Of a stretch of 64,000 nucleotides of DNA, positions 1-9,875 are shown one piece after another. The notes under the pieces were generated by a model that was not told the DNA's origin, ran no database searches, and was given only the letters and a program-made list of their open reading frames with translations. Source of the DNA: Gemmatimonadota bacterium (GTDB taxonomy: Bacteria; Gemmatimonadota; Gemmatimonadetes; Gemmatimonadales; Gemmatimonadaceae); the NCBI GenBank assembly GCA_026387935.1, contig JAPLKU010000021.1, forward strand, positions 62,001 through 126,000, written 5' to 3'. Position 1 is the first letter of the stretch. Each line of letters starts with the position of its first letter. Both the position numbers and the translations under genes were made by a program.

Positions 1-327
1 TCCGCGCTCTACCACAGGGACCAGCTGCAGATATCCGCCATTGTCACCGGCCGGCTCGAGACCGAGCCGCTTGAGTTCCGACGCGATGTACGCGGTGCCC
101 TTCACGTTGCCGATGTCGCCCAGCTCGCGGCCGCGCATCGAATCGTCGGCGAACTGAAAGAGGCGGGTGCGCAGATCCTCTGCGGAGACCGCCGTGGACG
201 TCGGTTTGGGTGCATTGGTTCGCGCGCGCTCGAGCACTGACCAGTCGATGGCGGATTGGGCCGCGGCAGCGTTGGCGGTGCAGACGATGGCGAGCGCGAG
301 CAGCTTCTGGGTGGTGCGATGGTTCAC
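1..327 (-). CDS. M28-like peptidase N-terminus (partial, runs off window start)
   Basis: Manual reverse translation: GTG start at 327, signal peptide VNHRTTQKLLALAIVCTANAAAAQS, then ...RLFQFADDSMRGRELGDIGNVKGTAYIASELKRLGLEPAGDNGGY, typical of secreted M28 aminopeptidases. Confidence 0.6.
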   Translation of the reverse strand, partial: MNHRTTQKLLALAIVCTANAAAAQSAIDWSVLERARTNAPKPTSTAVSAEDLRTRLFQFADDSMRGRELGDIGNVKGTAYIASELKRLGLEPAGDNGGYLQLVPVVERG

Positions 328-361
328 GACAGTGCTCCGAAAATTGTGCGAATCCTGAATT

Positions 362-1624
362 TTACTTCAACATCGCTTTTGCCGCCGCAATGAGCTTCCG
401 GAACCCTTCACCGGAGCTGCGGCCATCCACATTGTTGCTCGTGTTCACTTCAAGTATTACGGCCGCTTTGGTGGTAGGGTTCCAATAGAAGAACGAGCGG
501 AAACCCGCCTGGCTCCCGGTGTGCCCCACGATTTTGCCGCCAGGGTAGCTCTCGACGAAAAACGAGAGGCCCATCCACTCGCCGCTGGAGTCGCGACTCA
601 CCGGGAACCGCGGTACCCACATGCTCTCGAGGGTTGGGCGCTTGAGGATCGTCTCGTAGAGCACGCGAGTCGCCGCGTCGCCCCGCGGCGCCGGTTCGCC
701 GCGCATCGGCACGTCGGGGCCGGTCGCGCTCGTGAGAAACGCCACGTACCGCGCGATGTCACCCAGCGGCGCATTCCAGCCGCCGTTCGGGATCGTGATG
801 CCTGGATCAAAGTCGCGGCCATTCGCACGCACACGAGTGCCGGACGAATCCGTCGCGTAGGAGTAGTTGTTGGACCTGAACGCGGCGAGATGCCGCGGCG
901 TGGAATTGAAATAGCTGCGTGTGAGCCCCAGCGGTGTGAAGAAGTTCTTTTGCGTGTACGCCTCCCACGGATCGCCGGTGAGCTCGGTGACGATGCGGCC
1001 GAGGTAGACGAAACCGGGATTCGAGTAGCTGTAGTGCGCGTCGGGATTGAAGCCCGTTTCCGAGTAGGGCATCATCGCGACGAGCTGGTCCCATGTCGTC
1101 GGTTCGAACGGCTCCCACGGCTTGCCATTGCCCCAGGGCCAGGTGCCGTTCTGGAAGCCCGACGAGTGCGAGAGCAGCATCCGCACCGTGATGTCGTCAA
1201 TCGACGTGCCCGGAAAGGCGTGGACCTTTCGCAGTTCGGGAATGAACGACGTCACCTTCGCGTCGAGCGAAAGCTTCCCGGCCTCGACCATCTGCATCAC
1301 GGCGATCGCCGTAAGCGTCTTGGTCATCGAGCCCCAATGGAAGATCGTGTTCGTGTCCACACGCTGGCCGAGTGCGCGGTCGCCGAAGCCGACTTCATGG
1401 TGCGCGAGAACTCGGCCGTCTTTCATTACCAGTGCTGCCGCGCCGACGATCGAGTCCGCCGCGACATACGCGGTGAGCTGGCTCGCGAACGCGGGCCACT
1501 GCGGTGGCGCACCCTGGGCTGCTGCCGGAGCGACCGCCGTAGCGACCGCCGTAGCGACCGCCGTAGCAATCGCCGTCGCCCCCGTGAGCCGCGTGCTGAG
1601 CATGAGACGCTTCATGGATGACAT
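362..1624 (-). CDS. Secreted serine hydrolase, beta-lactamase class C family
   Basis: SMTK motif (HWGSMTKTLTAIAV), YSYSNPGFVYLG, HTGSQAGFRSF; signal peptide. Confidence 0.9.
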   Translation of the reverse strand: MSSMKRLMLSTRLTGATAIATAVATAVATAVAPAAAQGAPPQWPAFASQLTAYVAADSIVGAAALVMKDGRVLAHHEVGFGDRALGQRVDTNTIFHWGSMTKTLTAIAVMQMVEAGKLSLDAKVTSFIPELRKVHAFPGTSIDDITVRMLLSHSSGFQNGTWPWGNGKPWEPFEPTTWDQLVAMMPYSETGFNPDAHYSYSNPGFVYLGRIVTELTGDPWEAYTQKNFFTPLGLTRSYFNSTPRHLAAFRSNNYSYATDSSGTRVRANGRDFDPGITIPNGGWNAPLGDIARYVAFLTSATGPDVPMRGEPAPRGDAATRVLYETILKRPTLESMWVPRFPVSRDSSGEWMGLSFFVESYPGGKIVGHTGSQAGFRSFFYWNPTTKAAVILEVNTSNNVDGRSSGEGFRKLIAAAKAMLK

Positions 1625-2934
1625 CCCGGTGTTGGCGTAAACGGCTGACCGTTCTCGAAGGCCTGCACGATGGTCCGCTTTCCGTTGGTGCGAATCACGA
1701 TATGATCGCCGTCGGCATCGTTCGCCGTCGTCCGACCCTCCGCCTCGTCGTTCTGATCCGTGCGATAGATGTGCACGTTCGCGTTGTGCGCGCAGTACCG
1801 GTTGAGCGTGGCACGGTCGGGCAGAAAAGGTCCGTTGAAATTCTTGCGGCCCGAGCTGACGATGAGGATCTCCGGATCCACCGCCGCAATAAACGGCAGC
1901 GTGCTCGAAGACTCACTCCCATGATGCGCAATCTTCAGCATCGTGGACTTAAGCTTCACGGCGACGGCCGGATCATCGAGCATCGCCTTCTCCGCGTAGC
2001 GCGGCGTATCAGGCGACCCGGTGCGCTCCTTCCCTTCGGCGTCGCCCATGAAGAGAAAGCTCTGGGTGCCGTACGTCAGCTTCATCACGAGCGACGCGTT
2101 GTTCGTCTTCGTGTTGCCCGTGCCCATGCCGGCCACGGTGATCGGTCCGCCCCAGAGCCATTCGACGGTCAGTTCGGAGCCCCACTTCGGCGTGCCGAGG
2201 TTGGCCAAGCCGCGATGTTTCTCGATGGGCTTGCCGTCGCAGCCGGCGCTGTCCACCTGGACAAGGAACTTGTCGAAGTCCTGTCCGTTCGGCGTGTCGG
2301 GATCGTAGTAGCTGCACACTTCGAAGTGGCGCAACACACCGCGCGCGCCAGGATAGTGATCGTTGTGCGGGTGCGAGATGATCAGTGCGTCGATCTTGGC
2401 GTTGTGATGCGCATGCTGCTCGAGGTACTTGAGCATCTCGTCCTTCGCATCGTTTCCGTCGGGCCCGCCATCGATGACAATGTTCTTTCCGTCAAAGCGG
2501 CCATTCCCGGGCTTGCCGTCGTCCCAGGTGGAAATCCAGATGCCATCGCCCTGGCCCACATCCACGATGTGAATCTCGAGCCAGGCGCTGTCGGGAATCG
2601 TGTTGGGGTTGCTGCTCGCAGGGGCGACCACCGCACCCGTGCTCGCGGTGTCGAGAAACTTCTTTGCCGCCCAGCCTGTAACCACATGTGTGCCATCAGG
2701 CGCGCGAATGCGGCGCCAGAACGGCACGCTTGAATCGCCGGTGATCGCAGTGCCTGGCAGCACGCACACCATTGGCGCCGCGTCGGCTTTTGGCTCAACG
2801 CGCACGTTGAGGCACGGCGTGGCTGACTGCCGGACGACCAGCGGCTGCGACGCCTGCGCACCGGCGACGGACCAGGCCGCCGCGCACACCGCCAATACCA
2901 CGCCACCGACGTTCGCCCGCAACGCCGTCGTCAT
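1612..2934 (-). CDS. Secreted MBL-fold hydrolase with N-terminal SH3-like domain (ComEC C-terminal-like)
   Basis: DVGQGDGIWI, SHPHNDHYPG, HHGSESSS motifs; N-terminal CLNVRVEPKADAAPMVCVLPGT SH3b-like segment; signal peptide. Confidence 0.85.
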   Translation of the reverse strand: MTTALRANVGGVVLAVCAAAWSVAGAQASQPLVVRQSATPCLNVRVEPKADAAPMVCVLPGTAITGDSSVPFWRRIRAPDGTHVVTGWAAKKFLDTASTGAVVAPASSNPNTIPDSAWLEIHIVDVGQGDGIWISTWDDGKPGNGRFDGKNIVIDGGPDGNDAKDEMLKYLEQHAHHNAKIDALIISHPHNDHYPGARGVLRHFEVCSYYDPDTPNGQDFDKFLVQVDSAGCDGKPIEKHRGLANLGTPKWGSELTVEWLWGGPITVAGMGTGNTKTNNASLVMKLTYGTQSFLFMGDAEGKERTGSPDTPRYAEKAMLDDPAVAVKLKSTMLKIAHHGSESSSTLPFIAAVDPEILIVSSGRKNFNGPFLPDRATLNRYCAHNANVHIYRTDQNDEAEGRTTANDADGDHIVIRTNGKRTIVQAFENGQPFTPTPGCHP

Positions 2935-2971
2935 ATCCGCCTGATCGTCCTCGTTTTCGTTCCCTTCGCGT

Positions 2972-4336
2972 TCAGCGAGGCAACCTCGTCGGCATGTCGG
3001 CCACCACGTACGCCATGATCGCCATCACGGCCGCGCATTGCGCGACTTCCTTCGGGTCGAGCTTGTCCACGGTGTCGGCATCGGTGTGGTGGTACCAGAA
3101 GTAGCGCGTACCATCAACGTTCAGCCCCATACCCGGCACGCCAAGCGCCATGATCGGGCCGATGTCGGCGCCGCCGCCGCCCTTCGTAATCGCACCGGAA
3201 CCCGGAATCGCCTTCTCGATGAGCCCGCCGATCTCCTGTGCCATCGCCATCGCCGCATCTGAGCCGGTGAAGCCGAATCCGAGCGGACGGAACACGCCGC
3301 CGTCCGATTCAATCATCAGGATGTGATTGGCCGCATCGGCCTTGTGCGCATCGCGGTAGCCGTTGCCGCCGCGCGTGCCGTTTTCCTCATTCGTCCACCC
3401 CACCGCGCGAATCGTGCGGCGCGGCTGGAGGTTGAGCCGCTTCAGGATCCGAATCGCCTCCCACGCGGCAACGACGCCGCCGGCGTCATCCATCGCGCCG
3501 CGGCCGACGTCCCACGAGTCGATGTGGCCACCCATCGCGATCACTTCGTTCGGAAACTCCCGTCCCTTGATCTCACCCATCACATTGCGCGACGGCGCAT
3601 CGGGAAGGAAATGCGCCGAAATCTTCAGGGTCACGCGTACCTTCTCGCCACGCGCCGTGAGGCGCGCAATCATGTCGGCATCTTCGGGCGTAATCGCCGC
3701 GTGAGCGATCTTCGTGACGGTCGAGTCGTAGGCCATGCCGCCGGTATGGGGCGTGCGCTGCGAATAGGGTGTCACCGACCGGATCATTGACGCGATGGCA
3801 CCCACCTTCGCCGCGGCCACGGCGCCGCCGGAACGATAGCGCACCGTCTCGCCATAGTTCGTGAAGTTCACATTGAACAACACGATCTTCCCCTTTGCCT
3901 GTGCGGCCTTCGCCGTGAGATCGTCGTACGACGTCACCACGAGCACCTCGCCAGTCACACCTGCGGGCGGCGTGGCGATACTGCCGCCCAGCCCGAGCAT
4001 CGGCAGGTTCTGCGTGCGCGGCGCCACCATGGTCGCCGATTCTTCGCCGCGAATCCAGCGCGGGACCATCACTGGCTCGCCACGCACATTGTCGAGTCCG
4101 TCGGCCTTCATCTTCTCGATGATCCAGTCAATCGCCTGCTCGAGACTCTGCGAGCCGCTGATCCGATTGCCGAACTTTTCCGTCAGTTCGGCGATGCGAT
4201 TCCAGGCAGCGCTATCCGAGAGCGCAGCCGCTGCGATCCGCTGGGTGGCTTGCGAGTACTGGCTTGTGATGGACTGCGCGTGCGCGCTTGTGGCGGAGAC
4301 GATCAGGGCTGCTACTGCGATGATCCGGCGATTCAT
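2972..4336 (-). CDS. M28 family metallopeptidase (PA domain plus peptidase)
   Basis: MGGHIDSWDVGRGAMDDAGGVVAAWEA, TNEENGTRGG, YHHTDADTVDKLDP motifs; signal peptide. Confidence 0.9.
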   Translation of the reverse strand: MNRRIIAVAALIVSATSAHAQSITSQYSQATQRIAAAALSDSAAWNRIAELTEKFGNRISGSQSLEQAIDWIIEKMKADGLDNVRGEPVMVPRWIRGEESATMVAPRTQNLPMLGLGGSIATPPAGVTGEVLVVTSYDDLTAKAAQAKGKIVLFNVNFTNYGETVRYRSGGAVAAAKVGAIASMIRSVTPYSQRTPHTGGMAYDSTVTKIAHAAITPEDADMIARLTARGEKVRVTLKISAHFLPDAPSRNVMGEIKGREFPNEVIAMGGHIDSWDVGRGAMDDAGGVVAAWEAIRILKRLNLQPRRTIRAVGWTNEENGTRGGNGYRDAHKADAANHILMIESDGGVFRPLGFGFTGSDAAMAMAQEIGGLIEKAIPGSGAITKGGGGADIGPIMALGVPGMGLNVDGTRYFWYHHTDADTVDKLDPKEVAQCAAVMAIMAYVVADMPTRLPR

Positions 4337-4370
4337 GATTTGACTCGAGTGAAAGTGAGCTGTGGTGCCA

Positions 4371-4488
4371 GGGTCTCGGCTCTATCGGTGGTACGGACAA
4401 CGGCCTGACAGTTCGGATTGTTCAGGGCCGGCACAGAGCAGTCCGATTCATCCGGCGTTGTTCCGCACCCGCGCTAGCGCCGAGACCC
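4371..4488. repeat. Long imperfect palindromic intergenic repeat element
   Basis: GGGTCTCGG...CCGAGACCC ends; the two halves align through most of their length; partial copies at 9726 and 13608. Confidence 0.7.
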
Positions 4489-4491
4489 TTC

Positions 4492-6381
4492 CTATGCGGG
4501 TGTCGTTGCGATCTCTCTCGGACAACTGAGTCCGCGCTCAACATCGGCTTTCGCCGCAATCAGCCGTTCGACTTTCCCTGACACTTCGAGCGCGAGCCCG
4601 ATGTGTGTGGTCAAGCCTTCCACAGTTCCTGAGCCGGCATGCAGGCGCAAGAGGTTGAGTCGAATCGTTTCCATTGCGCCAACCGCATCGCCAAGTTTGG
4701 TTTTGATCTCGTCGCGGGTGGCGCGCACTTCGGCGTACTCATAAAGTGAGGTGCGGTCGCCCGCATCGTTGATCGCGTCCTGCAAGCCGTCATAGTGTTT
4801 GCGCGGCGTCTGGGCATCGCCCTGCAACCGCTTCAGCACGGACGGGAGATCGCCGAGCGCCTGGGGCGTCTCGCGCGGCAGTGCGTCAAATAATTGTTCG
4901 GCGGCCATGCCGAGCGAGAGTTCGGTGGCCCGGTGCGTGATGGCCGACCCGACCGTGCGCGTACCTACCAGTTTGTGCGCGATGCCGAACGCCCACTTCC
5001 CGATGCGGCCCATCCACAATTTGTGCCAGAACCCGGTGTCCACGTCGCGGCGGCGCTGCAGCATCAGGAGATAGGCGACTCCGGAAACGAGCGCCGTCGG
5101 CCCCATCGTGAAGAAGACGACATTGATGCCGGTAAGCATCGCAGCGACGATCGGATTGAAGCGCTTCCAGAGCACACCGAACGCAATCATTCCGGCGAGA
5201 CTGAGAAGCCCGAGCGGCACGCTGGTGATGGCCACGCGCTTGAGAATGCGTTCGAACAGCGATGGCTCGCGCCGCGCGACTACGGCAAGTTCCTCGCGGG
5301 CCTGTTCGATTTCATTTCGAAATGCCGGTGCGAGGTCGTCGTGCGCGAACCCGAGCATCAGGTAGCGCCGCGCGGCATGAACACAATACGAAAACGATGC
5401 AACGGTCATCCCGCCGATGAACGTGAGCCAGCCAACGCTCACGTCTATTTCGGACGACAGAATGATGGAGCCGGTGAGCAGCAGAACCGGATAGAGCAGC
5501 GATGAGCCACCGTCGAGCCGCCCGTTGCGCATCACAAATGCGCGCAACGCCGCCGGAACATCCTTGCGCTGCTCGAGTGCCACACCAAGCTGCTCTGCCA
5601 GCACTTCAGCGCTCGGCGGCCGGTGGTCAGGCTCCTTAGCGAGGCAAAGATCAATGATGAGCCCGACCTTGCGCGGCAACGCGATCCCGAGTGAGGCGAC
5701 CAACGGCGCCGGCTCTGTGATCTGCTTGGCCAGCACTTCCGTTGCCGTACGCCCTTCGAATGGCAGTCGTCCGGTGAACGCGAAGAACGCCGTCGCACCC
5801 AGTCCATAGATGTCGCTACGCGGGTCGAGTTCCTTCCCCAGCGCCTGCTCGGGGCTCATGAACTCGGGTGTGCCACTCACGCCGTCGGCGGCAATGGAGC
5901 CGGCTGCGGCGGCAATACCGAAGTCGGCGACGAGCGCGCGGCCCGTGCCATGCTCGATGATGATGTTGTCGGGCTTTACATCGCGGTGGACCAGGCCCTG
6001 CGAGTGTGCATGGGCAAGCGCCCAGGCGGCCTCGCGCCATACTCTCGTGCCGTCAGACGCCGAGAGCGGGCCGCGCGTACGTACGCGATTGGCAAGCGTT
6101 TCGCCGTCGACGTACGCCATCACATAAAAGACGAATCCGCCTTCGTCGGCGACCGTGTGAATCGGAAGGATGTTCGGGTGCGAGAGCGTGGCGGCAAGCC
6201 GCGCTTCGCGGAGGAACCGTTCCTTGAGCGTACGATCAGCGGCGCGATCGGGCGGCAGCAGCTTGATGGCCACGGGGCGATCGAGGCGCACCTCGCGCGC
6301 GAGATAGACGATTCCCATTCTGCCGCGGCCAATCTCGCGGTCAATGGAATAGCGGCCGGCCAGCGCCAGCTGGAAGGCCAT
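4492..6381 (-). CDS. Serine/threonine protein kinase with C-terminal membrane region
   Basis: Start placed at internal Met (MAFQLALAGRYSIDREIGRGRMGIVYLA); HRDVKPDNIIIE, DFGIAAAAG, GTPEFMSPEQ. Confidence 0.9.
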   Translation of the reverse strand: MAFQLALAGRYSIDREIGRGRMGIVYLAREVRLDRPVAIKLLPPDRAADRTLKERFLREARLAATLSHPNILPIHTVADEGGFVFYVMAYVDGETLANRVRTRGPLSASDGTRVWREAAWALAHAHSQGLVHRDVKPDNIIIEHGTGRALVADFGIAAAAGSIAADGVSGTPEFMSPEQALGKELDPRSDIYGLGATAFFAFTGRLPFEGRTATEVLAKQITEPAPLVASLGIALPRKVGLIIDLCLAKEPDHRPPSAEVLAEQLGVALEQRKDVPAALRAFVMRNGRLDGGSSLLYPVLLLTGSIILSSEIDVSVGWLTFIGGMTVASFSYCVHAARRYLMLGFAHDDLAPAFRNEIEQAREELAVVARREPSLFERILKRVAITSVPLGLLSLAGMIAFGVLWKRFNPIVAAMLTGINVVFFTMGPTALVSGVAYLLMLQRRRDVDTGFWHKLWMGRIGKWAFGIAHKLVGTRTVGSAITHRATELSLGMAAEQLFDALPRETPQALGDLPSVLKRLQGDAQTPRKHYDGLQDAINDAGDRTSLYEYAEVRATRDEIKTKLGDAVGAMETIRLNLLRLHAGSGTVEGLTTHIGLALEVSGKVERLIAAKADVERGLSCPREIATTPA

Positions 6382-6650
6382 GAATGTAGGATCGAGCCCG
6401 GCGGTGCTCACAGAGAGGAAACTATCCGATTCGTGCGGTGCGCGCGCCTGGCATTCCGGGTTGGGTGCCGGCTGGTGGAGAACACCGACATAGAACGACG
6501 ATCTAGCCGACTGGTACAGCGATCTGGCGGATACGGCAACTACGAAAGACTGGGGCACCGGACCCCATCCACCGGACCGACATAATCCTCGGTACAGAGT
6601 TAGGGGTCACGTCACGTTCAGCTCTAGCATACGTCGCAAAGCCGATTAGA

Positions 6651-6686
6651 AAACCGCCCCGGCCTCTTTCGAGACCGGGGCGGTTT
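6651..6686 (-). terminator. Rho-independent terminator downstream of nrdJ
   Basis: Perfect 12-bp stem AAACCGCCCCGG / CCGGGGCGGTTT, 12-nt loop, short U tract on minus strand. Confidence 0.85.
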
Positions 6687-6714
6687 CTATTTCACTGTCG
6701 ACTGCGGAGCTACC

Positions 6715-9225
6715 TCACCCGCACTCTGAAAACCCGCACACGTGGCACTTCGCGCAACCTTCCGCGAACTCCAACTGCGATCCGCAGTCCGGGCAGGTGC
6801 CGATAAACGCCTGACCTCCGGAGTCGCCCGAAGCCTCGAACATCGTGGCTTCCCCGCCCGCACCAGTCGCCATCGTCACCGGCATGCCGACCGGCGCCGA
6901 AACCATCGGGCTCTGCGATTCCGTCGTCGGCTGCACCATCAACTCCTGCTGCACACCCTGCTTCGCGCGCATCCACTCTTCCAGCGCGAGGCCAATCGCA
7001 TCGGGCACGCTCATGACCTTGTTCGGTCCGAGGCCCACGGCCTTGTCGCTCGAGATGCCGCGCAGCTGGCGATGCACCTGCGAGAGCGGAATGCCCGAGC
7101 GCAGCGCGAGCGAAATCATGCGACCAAGCGCTTCGGCATCGGCCATCGCGCTGCCGCCGGCCTTACCAAGGTTGATAAAGACTTCGAAGGGCTGACCCTT
7201 ATCGTCTTCCGTGATGTGCACGAACATCACACCAAGCGGCGTTTCCTTCTTGATTGATGTCGAGCGCAGTACGCCAGGGCGCGAGCGCTTCTGGCGGCGC
7301 TGAAGATTCTCCGCTTCCGCATCGAACAGCAGCTTCTTGAGACGATCGTTTTCCGACGTGAGCGTCGTGACCGCCTCGAGCGCGTCTGCGTTCTCCACGC
7401 GCATCTCGCCGGTCTTCCGGATTTCCGCCGCACCCTGCGTGGCGCCGGTCGAGAGCACCTGGTTGTCGCGCGAGCCATCGCGGTACACGGTGACGCCCTT
7501 GCAGTGCGTCTTGTACGCGAGGTCATAGATGCGGCGCACATCGTCCTTCGTGGCAGTGTGCGCGAAGTTCGTCGTCTTGGAAATGGCCGAGTCACAGTTC
7601 TCCTGGAACGCGGCCTGCATCCAGATGTGCCACTCGGGCGCGATGTGATTCGCGGTGATGAACACCTTCTGCCACTTGGCCGGCACTTCTGTGTGATTCA
7701 CATGGCCGGTCTTGGCGATGCGCTCCATGAGCTCGTCGCTGTGCCAGCCCTCGTTCTTGGCGATGGCAACAAAGTCTTCATTCACGTCGGGCATCATGGC
7801 GCCAGCCTGATTGCGCATGAACGCCACGGCAAAGAGCGGCTCCAAGCCTGATGAACAACCAGCGATGATCGAGATGGTGCCCGTCGGCGCCACAGTCGTG
7901 ACGTTGCAATTACGCAGGTTCATCTCGGGACGAATGCGCTTGCCGTTTTCGTCCTTTGCGGCAATTGCATTCGGGCCCCAGATGCTCTGCGCCCATTCCG
8001 GAAACGCGCCGCGACTTTCTGCGAGCCGCGTGCTTTCCTTTTTGGCCTCGACATCCATGAACTCCATCACCTTGCGGCCGAACTCGACGCCTTCGGGCGA
8101 GTCGTATGCAATGCCGAGGCGCACGAGCGCGTCAGCAAAACCCATCACGCCAAGACCGATGCGGCGAATGCGCTTGGAGAGCGACGTGATCTCCGGCAGC
8201 GGGTACTTGTTGGCATCGATGACGTTGTCGAGGAAGTGCGTGGAGAGGTGGATGTCCCTGGCGTAGGCATCCCAATCCATCTTCCCGTCATTCACGTAGT
8301 AGCCGACGTTCACCGAGCCCAGGTTGCAGACGTCGTAGGGGAGCAGCGGCTGCTCACCGCACGGATTCGTCGCCTCGTACGGCCCGAGGTGCGGCACCGG
8401 GTTGTAGCGATTGGCTTCGTCAATGAAGAAGACGCCGGGCTCGCCGGTGCGCCATGCACCGTCGATCATCTTGTCCCAGATGTCCTTGGCGCGCGCCTGG
8501 CCCACGACATTCTTGCTGATTGGGTCAACGAGGTCGTACTCGCCGTCGGCTTCGAGCGCCTTCATGAACGTCGTCGTGATCGCAACCGAAATATTGAAGT
8601 TCACAATCTGCGTGAGATCTTCCTTGCAGCTGATGAACTCCAGAATGTCCGGGTGATCGACGCGCAGGATGCCCATGTTGGCGCCACGACGCGTGCCACC
8701 CTGCTTAACTGCGTCAGTCGAGGCATCGTACAGCTTCATGAAGCTGATCGGACCGCTGGCGACGCCAGTGGTGGAACGCACCATGGAGCCACGCGGGCGC
8801 AGGCGGCTGAACGAGAAGCCGGTGCCGCCGCCGCTCTGATGGATAAGCGCCATCGAGCGCAGCGTGTCATAGATGCCGGCGGAGCCGTTGCTCAGGGCAT
8901 CCTCAACGGGCAGCACGAAACACGCCGAGAGCTGGCCGAGTGGACGGCCGGCATTCATGAGCGTCGGCGAATTGGGCTCAAACCGGCGCTGCGTCATCAG
9001 TTCATAAAAAATCGTCGCGGTGGCGTGGATCTCTTTGTCGGTCTTTCCGTACTTGCGATCGGCTTCCGCCACGGTACTCGCGACTCGCCAGAACATCTCC
9101 TCGACTGTTTCCGTTGGCTTCCCTGTCTTGTCGCGGACCAGGTAGCGCTTTTCGAGGACGATACGCGCGTTCGCTGAGAGCGAAGCGGGCGTGGCGGGTG
9201 GAGTGGACCGTGTGGCTTCAGGCAT
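6715..9225 (-). CDS. nrdJ: Vitamin B12-dependent (class II) ribonucleoside-diphosphate reductase
   Basis: 836 aa; NLGSVNVGYYV, NPCGEQPLLPYDVCNLGS, VAPTGTISIIAG; C-terminal zinc ribbon CPDCGSQLEFAEGCAKCHVCGFSECG. Confidence 0.95.
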   Translation of the reverse strand: MPEATRSTPPATPASLSANARIVLEKRYLVRDKTGKPTETVEEMFWRVASTVAEADRKYGKTDKEIHATATIFYELMTQRRFEPNSPTLMNAGRPLGQLSACFVLPVEDALSNGSAGIYDTLRSMALIHQSGGGTGFSFSRLRPRGSMVRSTTGVASGPISFMKLYDASTDAVKQGGTRRGANMGILRVDHPDILEFISCKEDLTQIVNFNISVAITTTFMKALEADGEYDLVDPISKNVVGQARAKDIWDKMIDGAWRTGEPGVFFIDEANRYNPVPHLGPYEATNPCGEQPLLPYDVCNLGSVNVGYYVNDGKMDWDAYARDIHLSTHFLDNVIDANKYPLPEITSLSKRIRRIGLGVMGFADALVRLGIAYDSPEGVEFGRKVMEFMDVEAKKESTRLAESRGAFPEWAQSIWGPNAIAAKDENGKRIRPEMNLRNCNVTTVAPTGTISIIAGCSSGLEPLFAVAFMRNQAGAMMPDVNEDFVAIAKNEGWHSDELMERIAKTGHVNHTEVPAKWQKVFITANHIAPEWHIWMQAAFQENCDSAISKTTNFAHTATKDDVRRIYDLAYKTHCKGVTVYRDGSRDNQVLSTGATQGAAEIRKTGEMRVENADALEAVTTLTSENDRLKKLLFDAEAENLQRRQKRSRPGVLRSTSIKKETPLGVMFVHITEDDKGQPFEVFINLGKAGGSAMADAEALGRMISLALRSGIPLSQVHRQLRGISSDKAVGLGPNKVMSVPDAIGLALEEWMRAKQGVQQELMVQPTTESQSPMVSAPVGMPVTMATGAGGEATMFEASGDSGGQAFIGTCPDCGSQLEFAEGCAKCHVCGFSECG

Positions 9226-9723
9226 GTGGCTACGTACCGGCTAACTACGGTGAAGAAGAATCGTGGACGCGTTTTGTACAGTGTTGCTGCAGTGAAACGG
9301 CTCAGAGTCGGCGATTTTGTCGACAGACCGAGAGCAAGGACGGTAATAGTAGGGCTGTTCGTGTATCCACGCCAGCGCTTTCTAAGTCGTTACAAGACAA
9401 TGACTTTCCGGCATAAAGTCACAGATACGAATCGGATGTGTGTTGTGAACAGACCGCTACACCGTGAGGCAATACTGGCGGCTCTCGTTACACAAAGCCG
9501 ACACAATCTCGTCACGAGTGTCTCAGTGCTAACCCTATCTTAAACAATGACTTACACACTGCCGGAAACAACGACCCGCCCGAAGACACGGAACCTTTCC
9601 GGCCTGCGGGCGGGGGTGTCATTCTAATCAAATTCCGCTCCGCTCCACTAGGGCTTGCTTACAAACACAAGCACAAATACGACGAAAAGAAGTTCAAGCC
9701 GGTAACAACTGCGCTCACCAAGC

Positions 9724-9787
9724 CAGGGTCTCGGCGCTAACGCGTTGGCGGACAACGGCCGGACGGTTCGGATGCTTCGAGTGCAGG
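9724..9787. repeat. Partial copy of the 4371-4488 repeat
   Basis: CCAGGGTCTCGGCGCTAACGCG...GGACAACGGCCGGACGGTTCGGAT aligns with the left half of the 4371 element. Confidence 0.6.
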
Positions 9788-9875
9788 CAAGGCAACTGCA
9801 ACGTCTCGCGCAGGGCGCATCAGAACGTGACAGTAATGAAGATCACGCTCGAATCACACCCGTTGTGGCGTATGG

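Noticed and set aside
521-1621. Long plus-strand ORF antisense to the serine hydrolase
   Set aside because: Mirror frame of a confidently assigned gene; Arg/His-rich, no family resemblance. The same reasoning applies to most plus-strand ORFs (e.g. 1618-2733, 12501-13619, 13925-15010, 39148-40824, 40993-42270, 51300-52814).
9236-9250. ACCGGCTAACTACGG resembling a 16S rRNA segment
   Set aside because: Only ~15 nt similarity; the flanking sequence does not continue as 16S, so likely coincidence.
9226-9700. Cobalamin riboswitch upstream of the B12-dependent nrdJ
   Set aside because: Looked for a B12-box-like core on the minus strand and did not find one; only an Infernal scan would settle it.
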